Positions 20,656 to 28,318 of a stretch of 64,000 nt of DNA are shown piece by piece. The stretch comes from Herbiconiux sp. VKM Ac-1786 (GTDB lineage Bacteria > Actinomycetota > Actinomycetes > Actinomycetales > Microbacteriaceae). The stretch covers positions 2,032,513-2,096,512 of the forward strand of contig NZ_JADKSG010000001.1 in assembly GCF_015350805.1 (NCBI RefSeq), written 5' to 3'. The position numbers and the translations under genes are program-made. Every line of letters begins with the position of its first letter. Within the stretch, counting starts at the first letter, position 1. The notes under the pieces are model-generated. The model saw only the letters and a list, made by a program, of their open reading frames with translations. It was not told the DNA's origin and did no database searches.

Positions 20656-21468
20656 ATGGGGAATGACGCGTCGACGGTGCGGCGCACGCGCGTGCTCGAG
20701 CTCGTCGCGGCGACCGGCTTCGCGCGCGTCGCCGAGCTGAGCCGCGAGCTCGGTGTCTCCGAGGTGACGGTGCGCAGCGACCTCGCCGCCCTCGAGCGCG
20801 ACGGCAGCGTCGACCGGGTGCACGGGGGAGCGGTGCTTCGCGGCATGTCCCCGCGCACCGATGCGCTGGAGCCCTCGTTCGAGTCGGCCCGGCAGACCTG
20901 GGCGGCCGAGAAGCGCCGCATCGGCGTCGCCGCCGCCGCGCTGGTCGAGAGCGGCAGCAGCGTGCTGCTCGACGTCGGCACCACCACCGCGGCCGTCGCC
21001 GACGCGCTGCTCGAGCGCGACGACCTCGACGACGTCGTGGTGATCACGAACGGCCTCTCCATCGCCCTCGCCCTTGAGGACGCCATCCCGCGCTTCACCG
21101 TCGTCGTCACCGGCGGCACCCTGCGGCCCCTGCAGCACTCGCTCGTCGCGCCCTACGCCTCGGCGCTTCTCGCGCGCCTGCACGCCGACCTCGCGATCAT
21201 CGGCTGCACCGGCGTCGACGTGCGGGCCGGGGTGACGAACGTGAACCTCCCCGAGTCCGAGCTGAAGAGCGCGATGGTGGCGGCGAGCGACCGCGCCGTG
21301 GTGGTGGCCGACCCGTCGAAGATCGGGCACGCCGACGTGGGTATCGTGGGAGCGCTGGCCGACTTCGAGCTCCTGGTCACCGCATCCGGAACCGGCGCCC
21401 CCACCGGCCACGACGACCGGCTCGCCGCCCTGCGCGCCGCCGGGCTCGACGTGCTCGCAGCCCCCTGA
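20656..21468 (+). CDS. DeoR/GlpR family transcriptional regulator, likely of the gal operon
   Basis: This 270-residue regulator has the DeoR helix-turn-helix (RRTRVLELVAATGFARVAELSRELGVSEVTVRSDLAALE; linker DRVHGGAVL). It is followed by the sugar-phosphate-binding domain with the family motifs LDVGTTTAAVAD and VITNGLSIA. The ATG has TAAGAT six bases upstream and no ribosome binding site, so the message is probably leaderless. It is divergent from galTKE with shared operators. Control of galactose use by a sugar phosphate is the likely job. Confidence 0.9.
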   Translation: MGNDASTVRRTRVLELVAATGFARVAELSRELGVSEVTVRSDLAALERDGSVDRVHGGAVLRGMSPRTDALEPSFESARQTWAAEKRRIGVAAAALVESGSSVLLDVGTTTAAVADALLERDDLDDVVVITNGLSIALALEDAIPRFTVVVTGGTLRPLQHSLVAPYASALLARLHADLAIIGCTGVDVRAGVTNVNLPESELKSAMVAASDRAVVVADPSKIGHADVGIVGALADFELLVTASGTGAPTGHDDRLAALRAAGLDVLAAP

Positions 21469-21495
21469 CACCCCCGCCCCGCCCCGCACCTCACC

Positions 21496-21527
21496 GAAGA
21501 GCTGAAGAGCTGAAGAGCCGAAGAGAA
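21496..21527. repeat. Four tandem copies of an 8-bp unit GAAGAGCY
   Basis: GAAGAGCT, GAAGAGCT, GAAGAGCC and GAAGAGAA follow each other directly, 13 bases upstream of the aldo/keto reductase GTG. The purine-rich units may contribute to ribosome binding. The unit number could vary by slippage. Confidence 0.85.
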
Positions 21528-21539
21528 ACGAGCCCCGCC

Positions 21540-22553
21540 GTGTCCGACACCTACCTCGCCGCCGCCGACCGCTACGAGCGGATGCCCTACAAGCGCTCGG
21601 GCCGGAGCGGCCTGAAGCTCCCCGAGCTCTCGCTCGGCCTCTGGCACAACTTCGGCCACGAGCGCCCCATCGACACTCAGCGCGCCATCATCCGCCGCGC
21701 CTTCGACCTCGGCATCACGCACTTCGACCTCGCCAACAACTACGGCCCGCCCGCCGGATCGGCCGAGACGAACTTCGGCCGCGTCTTCGCCGAAGACCTC
21801 GCGCCCTACCGTGACGAGCTGATCATCTCGTCGAAGGCCGGCTACCACATGTGGGAGGGCCCCTACGGCGAGTGGGGCTCGCGAAAGAACCTGCTCTCCT
21901 CGCTCGACCAGTCGCTGACCCGCCTCGGCCTGCCCTACGTCGACATCTTCTACTCGCACCGCTTCGACCCCGAGACCCCGCTCGAGGAGACCATGGGCGC
22001 GCTCGCGACCGCGGTGCACTCCGGCAAGGCGCTCTACGTCGGCGTCTCGAACTACTCGCCCGAGCAGACCCGGGAGGCCGCGCGCCTCCTCGCCGAGCAC
22101 AAGGTGCCGCTGACCATCCACCAGCCGAGCTACTCGATGTTCAACCGGCACATCGAGACGGGCCTGCTGCCCGTGCTCGAGGAGGTCGGAGCCGGAAGCA
22201 TCGTCTTCTCGCCGCTGCAGCAGGGCCTGCTCACCGACCGCTACCTCGACGGCCACGTGCCCGCCGACTCGCGCGCGGCGACCAGCAATTTCCTCTCGGC
22301 CGACCGCATCGACGACACCTACCTCGAGCGCGCCCGCGGGCTCGCCGAGATCGCGAAGGGCCGCGGCCAGACCCTGGCGCAGCTCGCGCTGACCTGGGTG
22401 CTCCGCCACCCGCAGGTCACCAGCGCCCTGATCGGTGCGTCCAGCGTCGCGCAGCTCGAGCAGAACGTGGCCGCGCTGGGTGCCCCGAAGCTCTCCGACG
22501 ACGAGCTCGCCGCCATCGAGCCCTTCGCCGTCGACGGAACGGGGCGCCGCTGA
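21540..22553 (+). CDS. Aldo/keto reductase (YghZ / L-glyceraldehyde-3-phosphate reductase type)
   Basis: This 337-residue NADPH-dependent aldehyde reductase belongs to the AKR14/Kv-beta-like group. The catalytic set is visible: Asp and Tyr in FDLANNYGPPAGSAE, Lys in IISSKAGYHMW and His in FYSHRFD. The GS-rich NADP site lies near SALIGASSVAQLEQN. The YghZ-type member in E. coli reduces glyceraldehyde phosphate and methylglyoxal. The GTG start follows a purine-rich tandem repeat. The next MFS gene begins two bases after the stop. Confidence 0.88.
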   Translation: MSDTYLAAADRYERMPYKRSGRSGLKLPELSLGLWHNFGHERPIDTQRAIIRRAFDLGITHFDLANNYGPPAGSAETNFGRVFAEDLAPYRDELIISSKAGYHMWEGPYGEWGSRKNLLSSLDQSLTRLGLPYVDIFYSHRFDPETPLEETMGALATAVHSGKALYVGVSNYSPEQTREAARLLAEHKVPLTIHQPSYSMFNRHIETGLLPVLEEVGAGSIVFSPLQQGLLTDRYLDGHVPADSRAATSNFLSADRIDDTYLERARGLAEIAKGRGQTLAQLALTWVLRHPQVTSALIGASSVAQLEQNVAALGAPKLSDDELAAIEPFAVDGTGRR

Positions 22554-22554
22554 T

Positions 22555-23784
22555 TTGACGACGGTCCTGCACCCGGGCGACGCGCTGAGCGGCCGCCGCC
22601 GCTTCTTCTACGTCATCATCCTCGGGGCCCTCGTGGCGCTCGGCCCGTTCACGATCGACCTCTATCTGCCGGCCTTCCCGGTGCTCGAGGCCGAGTTCGA
22701 CGTGCCGGCCGCCGCGATCCAGCTCACCCTCACCGGCACCACCCTCGGCTTCGCCCTGGGCCAGCTGCTGGTGGGTCCGCTGAGCGACCGGGTCGGGCGA
22801 CGGATGCCCATCATCATCGCCTCGTCGGTGCACGTGCTGGCGTGCGTCGGTGCCGCGGTGGCGCCCGAGATCTGGAGCCTCGGCGTGTTCCGAGTCGTGC
22901 AGGGCATGGGCGCGGCGGCCGGAGGCGTCGTCGCCATGGCGATGGTGCGCGACCTGTTCGGCGGCCGCCGGCTCGTGGTGATGCTCTCGCGGCTCGCCCT
23001 CGTGTCGGGCCTCGCCCCGATCATCGCGCCGGTGATCGGCTCCCAGCTGCTGCTCGTGGTCGACTGGCGCGGCATCTTCTGGGTGCTCGCCGCCTACGGC
23101 GCCCTCGTGGTGACCGTGGTGTCGCTCTGGATCTCCGAGACGCTGCCGAAGGAGCGCCGGAGCGGCGCCGGGGGCTCGGGGGTGCTGCAGCGCTACCGCA
23201 ACGTGCTGACCGACCCGATCTTCCTGGGCGTGGCGCTGATCGGCGGCATGACCTTCTCGGGGCTGTTCTCCTACCTCTCGGCGAGCTCGTTCCTGTTCCA
23301 GCAGGTCTACGGCTTCGATGCGCAGCAGTACGGCATCCTGTTCGCCATCAACTCGCTCGGCATCGTCGCGGGCACGCAGCTGAGTGCGCGCCTGACCCGG
23401 TGGTTCGGTCCGCAGTGGATCCTCGCGGTCTCGACCGTGCTGCTGTTCACCTGCGCCGCGCTGATCGCCCTGTTCTCGGTGCTCGACCTCGGCCTCTGGG
23501 GCACGCTCGTGCCGCTGTGGTTCTTCATCGCCTCCTGCGGGCTGACCTTCCCCTGCGTGCAGGTGCTCGCCCTGAACGCGCACGGCCACGAGGCCGGCAC
23601 GGCGGCGTCGCTGCTCGGTGCCGGCAACTTCGGCATGGCCGGTCTCGTGTCGCCGCTCGTCGGGGTGCTCGGCATCGACTCGGCCACCCCGATGGCGACG
23701 GTGATGGGGGCGACGGCGCTCGTGAGCATCCTCTCGCTCTGGTTCGTGGTGCGGCCGAAGCGGGTGCCGGCCCTCGGGCACTGA
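22555..23784 (+). CDS. MFS transporter, Bcr/CflA drug-resistance type
   Basis: This 409-residue protein has 12 transmembrane segments. It has the Bcr/CflA N-terminus (LGPFTIDLYLPAFPVLEAEF), motif A GPLSDRVGRRMPII and motif C-like SRLALVSGLAPIIAPVIGS. Such pumps export bicyclomycin, sulfonamides or small peptides. The TTG at 22555 is the best start: it overlaps nothing, begins two bases after the aldo/keto reductase stop, and no in-frame ATG or GTG precedes the first helix. Coupled translation with the upstream gene is likely. Confidence 0.85.
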   Translation: MTTVLHPGDALSGRRRFFYVIILGALVALGPFTIDLYLPAFPVLEAEFDVPAAAIQLTLTGTTLGFALGQLLVGPLSDRVGRRMPIIIASSVHVLACVGAAVAPEIWSLGVFRVVQGMGAAAGGVVAMAMVRDLFGGRRLVVMLSRLALVSGLAPIIAPVIGSQLLLVVDWRGIFWVLAAYGALVVTVVSLWISETLPKERRSGAGGSGVLQRYRNVLTDPIFLGVALIGGMTFSGLFSYLSASSFLFQQVYGFDAQQYGILFAINSLGIVAGTQLSARLTRWFGPQWILAVSTVLLFTCAALIALFSVLDLGLWGTLVPLWFFIASCGLTFPCVQVLALNAHGHEAGTAASLLGAGNFGMAGLVSPLVGVLGIDSATPMATVMGATALVSILSLWFVVRPKRVPALGH

Positions 23785-23798
23785 GGTACGCTCACGGG

Positions 23799-24539
23799 AT
23801 GTCAGACCAGCCGCCCCCGCCCGCCGAGACCCTCGGCCCGCCGGAGCCTCCCGTCCCCTACAAGGTCACGCGCCGCTGGCCGGTCGTCTCCGCGATCGTG
23901 GCGCTGCTGGTCGCCGTGCTGCTCGGCGTGCTCGTGGTCGTGCGCGAGCAGGGGCTGCCGTTCGGCATCGACGAGGAGTGGATGGACGAGATCCTCGAGA
24001 ACCGCACCCCGATCCTCGAGGCGCCCTCGCTCGCGATGAACTACCTCGGCGGCGGCATCCTCGCGGTCGTCGTCATCCCGCTGATCGTCATCGCGCTGCT
24101 GCTGATCTTCCGGCGGCCGTGGGCCGCGCTGTTCTTCACGATCTCGATCATCCTGAGCGCCGCGGTCGTGCAGGTGCTGAAGACCGCCGTCGGGCGGCCC
24201 CGGCCCGAGGACATGCTGGTCGTCAGCGACTTCGGCTCCTTCCCCTCCGGTCACTCGGCGAACGCCGCCACGCTCGCCGTGGTGCTCGGCATCGTCTTCG
24301 CCCGCACCTGGATCTGGGTGGCCGGCTCGGTCTACACGCTGCTGATGATGGCGAGCCGCACCTACCTCGGGGCGCACTGGCTCACCGACACCATCGGCGG
24401 GCTGCTGCTCGGCGCCGGGGTCGCCGCCCTGGTCTGGGCGCCGTTCGCGGCGAAGATCTACGCCGAGCGGGTGCGCGACCATCGCCCCGTCTGGAACCGT
24501 TCCGCTCCGCCCGGGGTTACCGGTAGCGTCAGGGCATGA
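23799..24539 (+). CDS. PAP2 family membrane phosphatase
   Basis: This 246-residue integral membrane protein has the three-part PAP2 signature: KTAVGRPRP, PSGHSAN and SRTYLGAHWLTD (catalytic histidines in the last two). It probably dephosphorylates a lipid phosphate such as phosphatidate or undecaprenyl pyrophosphate on the outer face. TACGCT lies exactly six bases before the ATG and no ribosome binding site is seen, so transcription may restart here without a leader. Its stop overlaps the next ATG (ATGA). Confidence 0.9.
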   Translation: MSDQPPPPAETLGPPEPPVPYKVTRRWPVVSAIVALLVAVLLGVLVVVREQGLPFGIDEEWMDEILENRTPILEAPSLAMNYLGGGILAVVVIPLIVIALLLIFRRPWAALFFTISIILSAAVVQVLKTAVGRPRPEDMLVVSDFGSFPSGHSANAATLAVVLGIVFARTWIWVAGSVYTLLMMASRTYLGAHWLTDTIGGLLLGAGVAALVWAPFAAKIYAERVRDHRPVWNRSAPPGVTGSVRA

Positions 24540-25810
24540 GAATCCTCCTTGTCGGCGCGGGCGGTGTCGGCGACGCGATCGCCAAGATCGCCGCACGCCG
24601 CAGCTTCTACGACCACATCGTCGTCACCGACTACGACCTCGCCCGAGCCGAACGCACCGTCGCGTGGGTCGAGGGCAAGCACGGCGCCGAGGTCGCGGCC
24701 CGCTTCACCGCCGACCGCATCGACGCCTCGAACCCCGACGACGTCGCCGAGGTCGCCCGGCGCCACGGCGCCACCCACGTGATGAACGCGGTCGAGCCGA
24801 AGTTCGTGCCGACCATCTTCGCCGGCGCGCTCGCCGCGGGCGCCGACTACCTCGACATGGCCATGAGCCTCTCGGAGCCGCACCCCACCAACCCCTACTC
24901 CGAGACCGGCGTCAAGCTCGGCGACGACCAGTTCGCGCAGGCGCCCGACTGGGAGACGGCCGGCCGGCTCGCCCTAGTCGGCATGGGCGTCGAGCCCGGG
25001 CTCTCCGACGTCTTCGCCCGCTACGCCGCCGACCACCTGTTCAGCGAGATCGACGAACTGGGCACCCGCGACGGCGCGAACCTCGTGGTGCGCGACAGCG
25101 ACGGCAACGAGATCTTCGCCCCCTCCTTCTCGATCTGGACCACGATCGAGGAGTGCCTGAACCCTCCCGTGATCTGGGAGAAGGACACCGGTTGGTTCAC
25201 CACCCCGCCGTTCTCGGAGCCCGAGGTCTTCACCTTCCCCGAGGGCATCGGCGACGTCGAGTGCGTCAACGTCGAGCACGAGGAGGTGCTGCTCATGCCG
25301 CGCTGGGTCGACGCCAAGCGCGTGACCTTCAAGTACGGGCTCGGCGAGGAGTTCATCGGCATCCTGAAGACACTGCACCAGCTCGGGCTCGACAAGACCC
25401 AGCCGGTGCGCGTGCGCTCGGCGAACGGTCCCGTCGAGGTCGCGCCCCGCGACGTCGTCGCGGCCGGCCTGCCCGATCCCGCGACCCTCGGCCCCTTCAT
25501 GACCGGCAAGACCTGCGCCGGGCTCTGGGTCACCGGCACCGGCCCCGACGGCGAGCCGCGCGAGGTGTACCTCTACCACGTCAGCGACAACGAGTGGACG
25601 ATGGCCGAGTACGAGGCCCAGTGCGTCGTCTGGCAGACGGCCCTCAACCCGGTCATCGCGCTCGAGCTGCTCTCGACGGGCACCTGGGCGGGCACGGGTG
25701 TTCTCGGCCCGGAGGCCTTCGACGCGAAGGCCTTCCTCGACCTGATGGCGGCGCCGGTCGACGAGGGCGGCTACGGCCAGGCCTGGGGCCTGGAAGACCG
25801 GCTCGCCTGA
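24536..25810 (+). CDS. Saccharopine dehydrogenase family protein
   Basis: The 424-residue protein begins with a dinucleotide-binding fold (MRILLVGAGGVGDAIAKIAARR). It has the saccharopine-dehydrogenase-like central features ADYLDMAM and GVEPGLSDVFARYA, placing it near lysine/carboxynorspermidine dehydrogenases (Lys9-like). The true substrate is unknown because the family covers saccharopine, carboxyspermidine and other amino-acid condensation products. It overlaps the PAP2 stop by four bases and is followed after 19 bases by an enolase-superfamily racemase and a GNAT. That context suggests amino-acid or opine-like metabolism. Confidence 0.85.
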   Translation: MRILLVGAGGVGDAIAKIAARRSFYDHIVVTDYDLARAERTVAWVEGKHGAEVAARFTADRIDASNPDDVAEVARRHGATHVMNAVEPKFVPTIFAGALAAGADYLDMAMSLSEPHPTNPYSETGVKLGDDQFAQAPDWETAGRLALVGMGVEPGLSDVFARYAADHLFSEIDELGTRDGANLVVRDSDGNEIFAPSFSIWTTIEECLNPPVIWEKDTGWFTTPPFSEPEVFTFPEGIGDVECVNVEHEEVLLMPRWVDAKRVTFKYGLGEEFIGILKTLHQLGLDKTQPVRVRSANGPVEVAPRDVVAAGLPDPATLGPFMTGKTCAGLWVTGTGPDGEPREVYLYHVSDNEWTMAEYEAQCVVWQTALNPVIALELLSTGTWAGTGVLGPEAFDAKAFLDLMAAPVDEGGYGQAWGLEDRLA

Positions 25811-25829
25811 GGCACGGGCAGACCTGACC

Positions 25830-26984
25830 ATGAGCGGCGTCGCGGTGCACACCGGCGGCTCGGCCCTGCCCGTCGAGGTCGAGGCCGTCGAGCTGCACCG
25901 CATCGCGATGCCCCTCGTGCGTGCGTTCGAGACGAGCTTCGGCCGCCAGACCGCCCGCGACGTGCTGCTCGTGCGGGTGCTCACCGCCCAGGGCGAGGGC
26001 TGGGGCGAGTGCGTCGCCATGGCCGACCCGGTGTACTCGAGCGAGTACGTCGAGGGGGCGGCGGCGGTCATCCGCGACTACCTCGCCCCGGCGCTGCTCG
26101 CGGCCCGCACCGTGCGTGCGGCCGAGGTGTCGAGCGTGCTCGGCGGCACGATCGGCCACCGCATGGCGAAGGCCGCCCTCGAGGCGGCGGTGCTCGACGC
26201 CCAGACCCGCGCGGCCGGCATCAGCTTCGGCGAGTACTTCGGTGCGGTACGGCCCGAGGTCGACTGCGGCGTCTCGGTCGGCATCGCGCCCTCGATCGAG
26301 GCGCTGCTCGACGAGGTCTCCGAGTACGTCGAGGCGGGCTATCGGCGCATCAAGCTCAAGATCAAGCCGGGCCGGGACCTCGAACCGGTCGCGGCCGTGC
26401 GCTCGATGCTGGGGCCGGATGCGCTGCTGCAGGTCGACGCGAACACCGCCTACACCGTGGCCGACATCGACCACCTGCGCGGGCTCGACGACTTCGGGCT
26501 GCTGCTGATCGAGCAGCCCTTCGTCGAGGAGGACATCGCCGCCCACGTGATGCTGGCCAAAGCCATCGACACCCCGGTCTGCCTCGACGAGTCGATCACG
26601 GGCACGGCGGTCGCGATCGACGCGATCGAGCGCGACGCGACCTCGATCGTCAACATCAAGGCCGGCCGGGTGGGCGGGTACCTCGAGGCCATCCGCATCC
26701 ACGACGCGTGCCTCGAGCGCGACGTCGCCGTGTGGTGCGGCGGGATGCTCGAGACCGGCCTCGGCCGCGCCGCCAACGTGGCGCTCGCCGCCCTGCCCGG
26801 CTTCACGCTGCCGGGCGACACCTCGGCGTCGGACCGCTACTTCGCCGACGACCTGACCGAGTCGTTCGTGCTCGTCGACGGACGGCTGGCCGTGCCCTCG
26901 GGCCCCGGAACCGGCGTCACCGTGCGCACCGAGCTGGTCTCCGCGTGGCGCACCCGCCCCGTCGAGCTGCTCACCCGTGCCTGA
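25830..26984 (+). CDS. Enolase-superfamily N-acylamino acid racemase / o-succinylbenzoate synthase
   Basis: This 384-residue enzyme belongs to the MenC/NAAAR branch of the enolase superfamily. The active-site set is present: KLKIKPG (Lys-x-Lys, about residue 175), VDANTAY (Asp metal ligand), LLIEQP (Glu), CLDES (Asp) and VNIKAGRVGG (second catalytic Lys). The sequence cannot decide between o-succinylbenzoate synthase and N-succinylamino acid racemase. No other men gene is near. A GNAT overlaps its 3' end by eight bases, as in known D-amino-acid conversion loci, which favours the racemase. Confidence 0.82.
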   Translation: MSGVAVHTGGSALPVEVEAVELHRIAMPLVRAFETSFGRQTARDVLLVRVLTAQGEGWGECVAMADPVYSSEYVEGAAAVIRDYLAPALLAARTVRAAEVSSVLGGTIGHRMAKAALEAAVLDAQTRAAGISFGEYFGAVRPEVDCGVSVGIAPSIEALLDEVSEYVEAGYRRIKLKIKPGRDLEPVAAVRSMLGPDALLQVDANTAYTVADIDHLRGLDDFGLLLIEQPFVEEDIAAHVMLAKAIDTPVCLDESITGTAVAIDAIERDATSIVNIKAGRVGGYLEAIRIHDACLERDVAVWCGGMLETGLGRAANVALAALPGFTLPGDTSASDRYFADDLTESFVLVDGRLAVPSGPGTGVTVRTELVSAWRTRPVELLTRA

Positions 26985-27537
26985 GATCGCGCTGCGGCCG
27001 TTCGACACGGCGCGGGCCGGCGATCGGGCGGCCGTGCTCGAGATCTGCGTGCGCACCGGCGACGCGGGGCGCGATGCGAGCGGTCTGCATCCGGATGCGC
27101 GGGTGCTGACCGACCGCTACGCCACGCCCTATCTCGACCTCGAGCCGGCGCTCGCCGTGCTGGCGACGGTGGGCGACGAGGTCGTGGGCTACGTGCTCGG
27201 AACGGCCGACACGGCGCGCTTCGCCGAGCACTTCGCCGCGCATCCGTCGAGCCTGACCGCAGCGGAGCGGCGGGAGCACGCCGACCGGCTGCTGACCTTC
27301 GAGGCGGCCCGGCTGCCCGCGCACCTGCACATCGACCTGCTGCCGGCCGCCCAGGGGCGTGGCGCGGGGCGGGCGCTGATCGAGGCGTTCGTGGCGGCGC
27401 TGCCCGCCGGGACCGCCGGAGTTCACCTCGCCGTCGACCCCGCCAACACCGGGGCACAGGCGTTCTACCCGCGGGTCGGGTTCCGGGAGCTGCGGCGCGA
27501 CGCCGACGGCGTGCTGTTCGGACGCCAGCTCGGCTGA
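26977..27537 (+). CDS. GNAT family N-acyltransferase
   Basis: This 186-residue GNAT contains the acyl-CoA binding segment HIDLLPAAQGRGAGRALIEAF (Q/R-x-x-G-x-G/A) around residue 120, then VHLAVDPANTGAQAFYPRVGFRE. The N-terminal part (IRPFDTARAGDRAAVLEICVRTG) is long, as in hydrolase- or amino-acid-associated GNATs. The GTG lies inside the end of the racemase gene. An N-succinyltransferase acting on D-amino acids is a reasonable but unproven role. Confidence 0.82.
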   Translation: MPEIALRPFDTARAGDRAAVLEICVRTGDAGRDASGLHPDARVLTDRYATPYLDLEPALAVLATVGDEVVGYVLGTADTARFAEHFAAHPSSLTAAERREHADRLLTFEAARLPAHLHIDLLPAAQGRGAGRALIEAFVAALPAGTAGVHLAVDPANTGAQAFYPRVGFRELRRDADGVLFGRQLG

Positions 27538-27544
27538 CCGGCGC

Positions 27545-28165
27545 TCAGGGCAGCAGCAGGGTCGGCGACATGAGCCCGATCAGCAGCAGCGCCAGCGCGG
27601 CGATGCCGCCGGCCGCGGCGAGCGCCCCGACCCAGGGCCAGCGCTCGAACCAGTAGAGCAGCTCGGGCATCTCCTCGCGCAGGGCGGCGGCGGTGACCGG
27701 GTCGAGGCGACGGCGCACCGGAACGTCGACGGCGGCGGCGACCCGCTCGATGTCGTCGCTCGACCAGAACTCGCCGCGCATCCGGAGCAGCAGTTCACCC
27801 GCTGTGTCGATCAGGAAGAGCTGGTGCGTGGTCTCGGTGGAGGGCCCCCGGTAGACGTCGAGCACGATCGCGGAGGCGATGCGCTTCAGCGGCACGCGGT
27901 TGCGCGAGAAGAAGCCGCGCTCGAGAACGGCGTCGCGATCGACGCGGATGCTGACGGCCCGCAGCAGCAGCACCGCCGCCAGGTAGAGCAGCACGACGAA
28001 GCCGAAGGCGATGACCACGCGCGGCCAGCTGCCGCGGGGGATGGCGTACCAGAGCATCGCGGTGAAGATCGGCAGCGTGAGGGCGGCGACGACGATGCGC
28101 GCCTGCGCGAGGATCTGCGCGCGCGGCCGGAGCTCACGCGCCGAGACCCCCGTCTGCACACTCAC
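27545..28165 (-). CDS. Membrane protein with PH-like domain
   Basis: This 206-residue protein has two adjacent transmembrane helices (about residues 25-70), then a basic linker VDRDAVLERGFFSRNRVPLKRIASA typical of bacterial PH (YdbS/YdbT-like) domains. A further helix lies at the C-terminus (AALAAAGGIAALALLLIGL). Function is unknown; related domains occur in small membrane accessory proteins. The GTG at 28165 is supported by TACGGT exactly six bases upstream, giving a leaderless message. It is divergent from the phosphoketolase gene. Confidence 0.75.
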   Translation of the reverse strand: MSVQTGVSARELRPRAQILAQARIVVAALTLPIFTAMLWYAIPRGSWPRVVIAFGFVVLLYLAAVLLLRAVSIRVDRDAVLERGFFSRNRVPLKRIASAIVLDVYRGPSTETTHQLFLIDTAGELLLRMRGEFWSSDDIERVAAAVDVPVRRRLDPVTAAALREEMPELLYWFERWPWVGALAAAGGIAALALLLIGLMSPTLLLP

Positions 28166-28318
28166 CCCACCACCGTAGAGGCGGCGGCCCGTCGGGCAGT
28201 AGCGGCCACATGGGGGACACCGCGGCGCCTCCTCCCAGCCGCCGCCCAGAGTGCGACCGGAGTCGGAAAGCGGCCGCAACCCCTGTCGGGCGCGGGGTCG
28301 CCTTCGTAAGCTGAGCGC

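Noticed and set aside
21496-21527. CRISPR-like or other spacer array
   Set aside because: The 8-bp units are contiguous with no spacers; none of the tandem repeats in the window has repeat-spacer structure.
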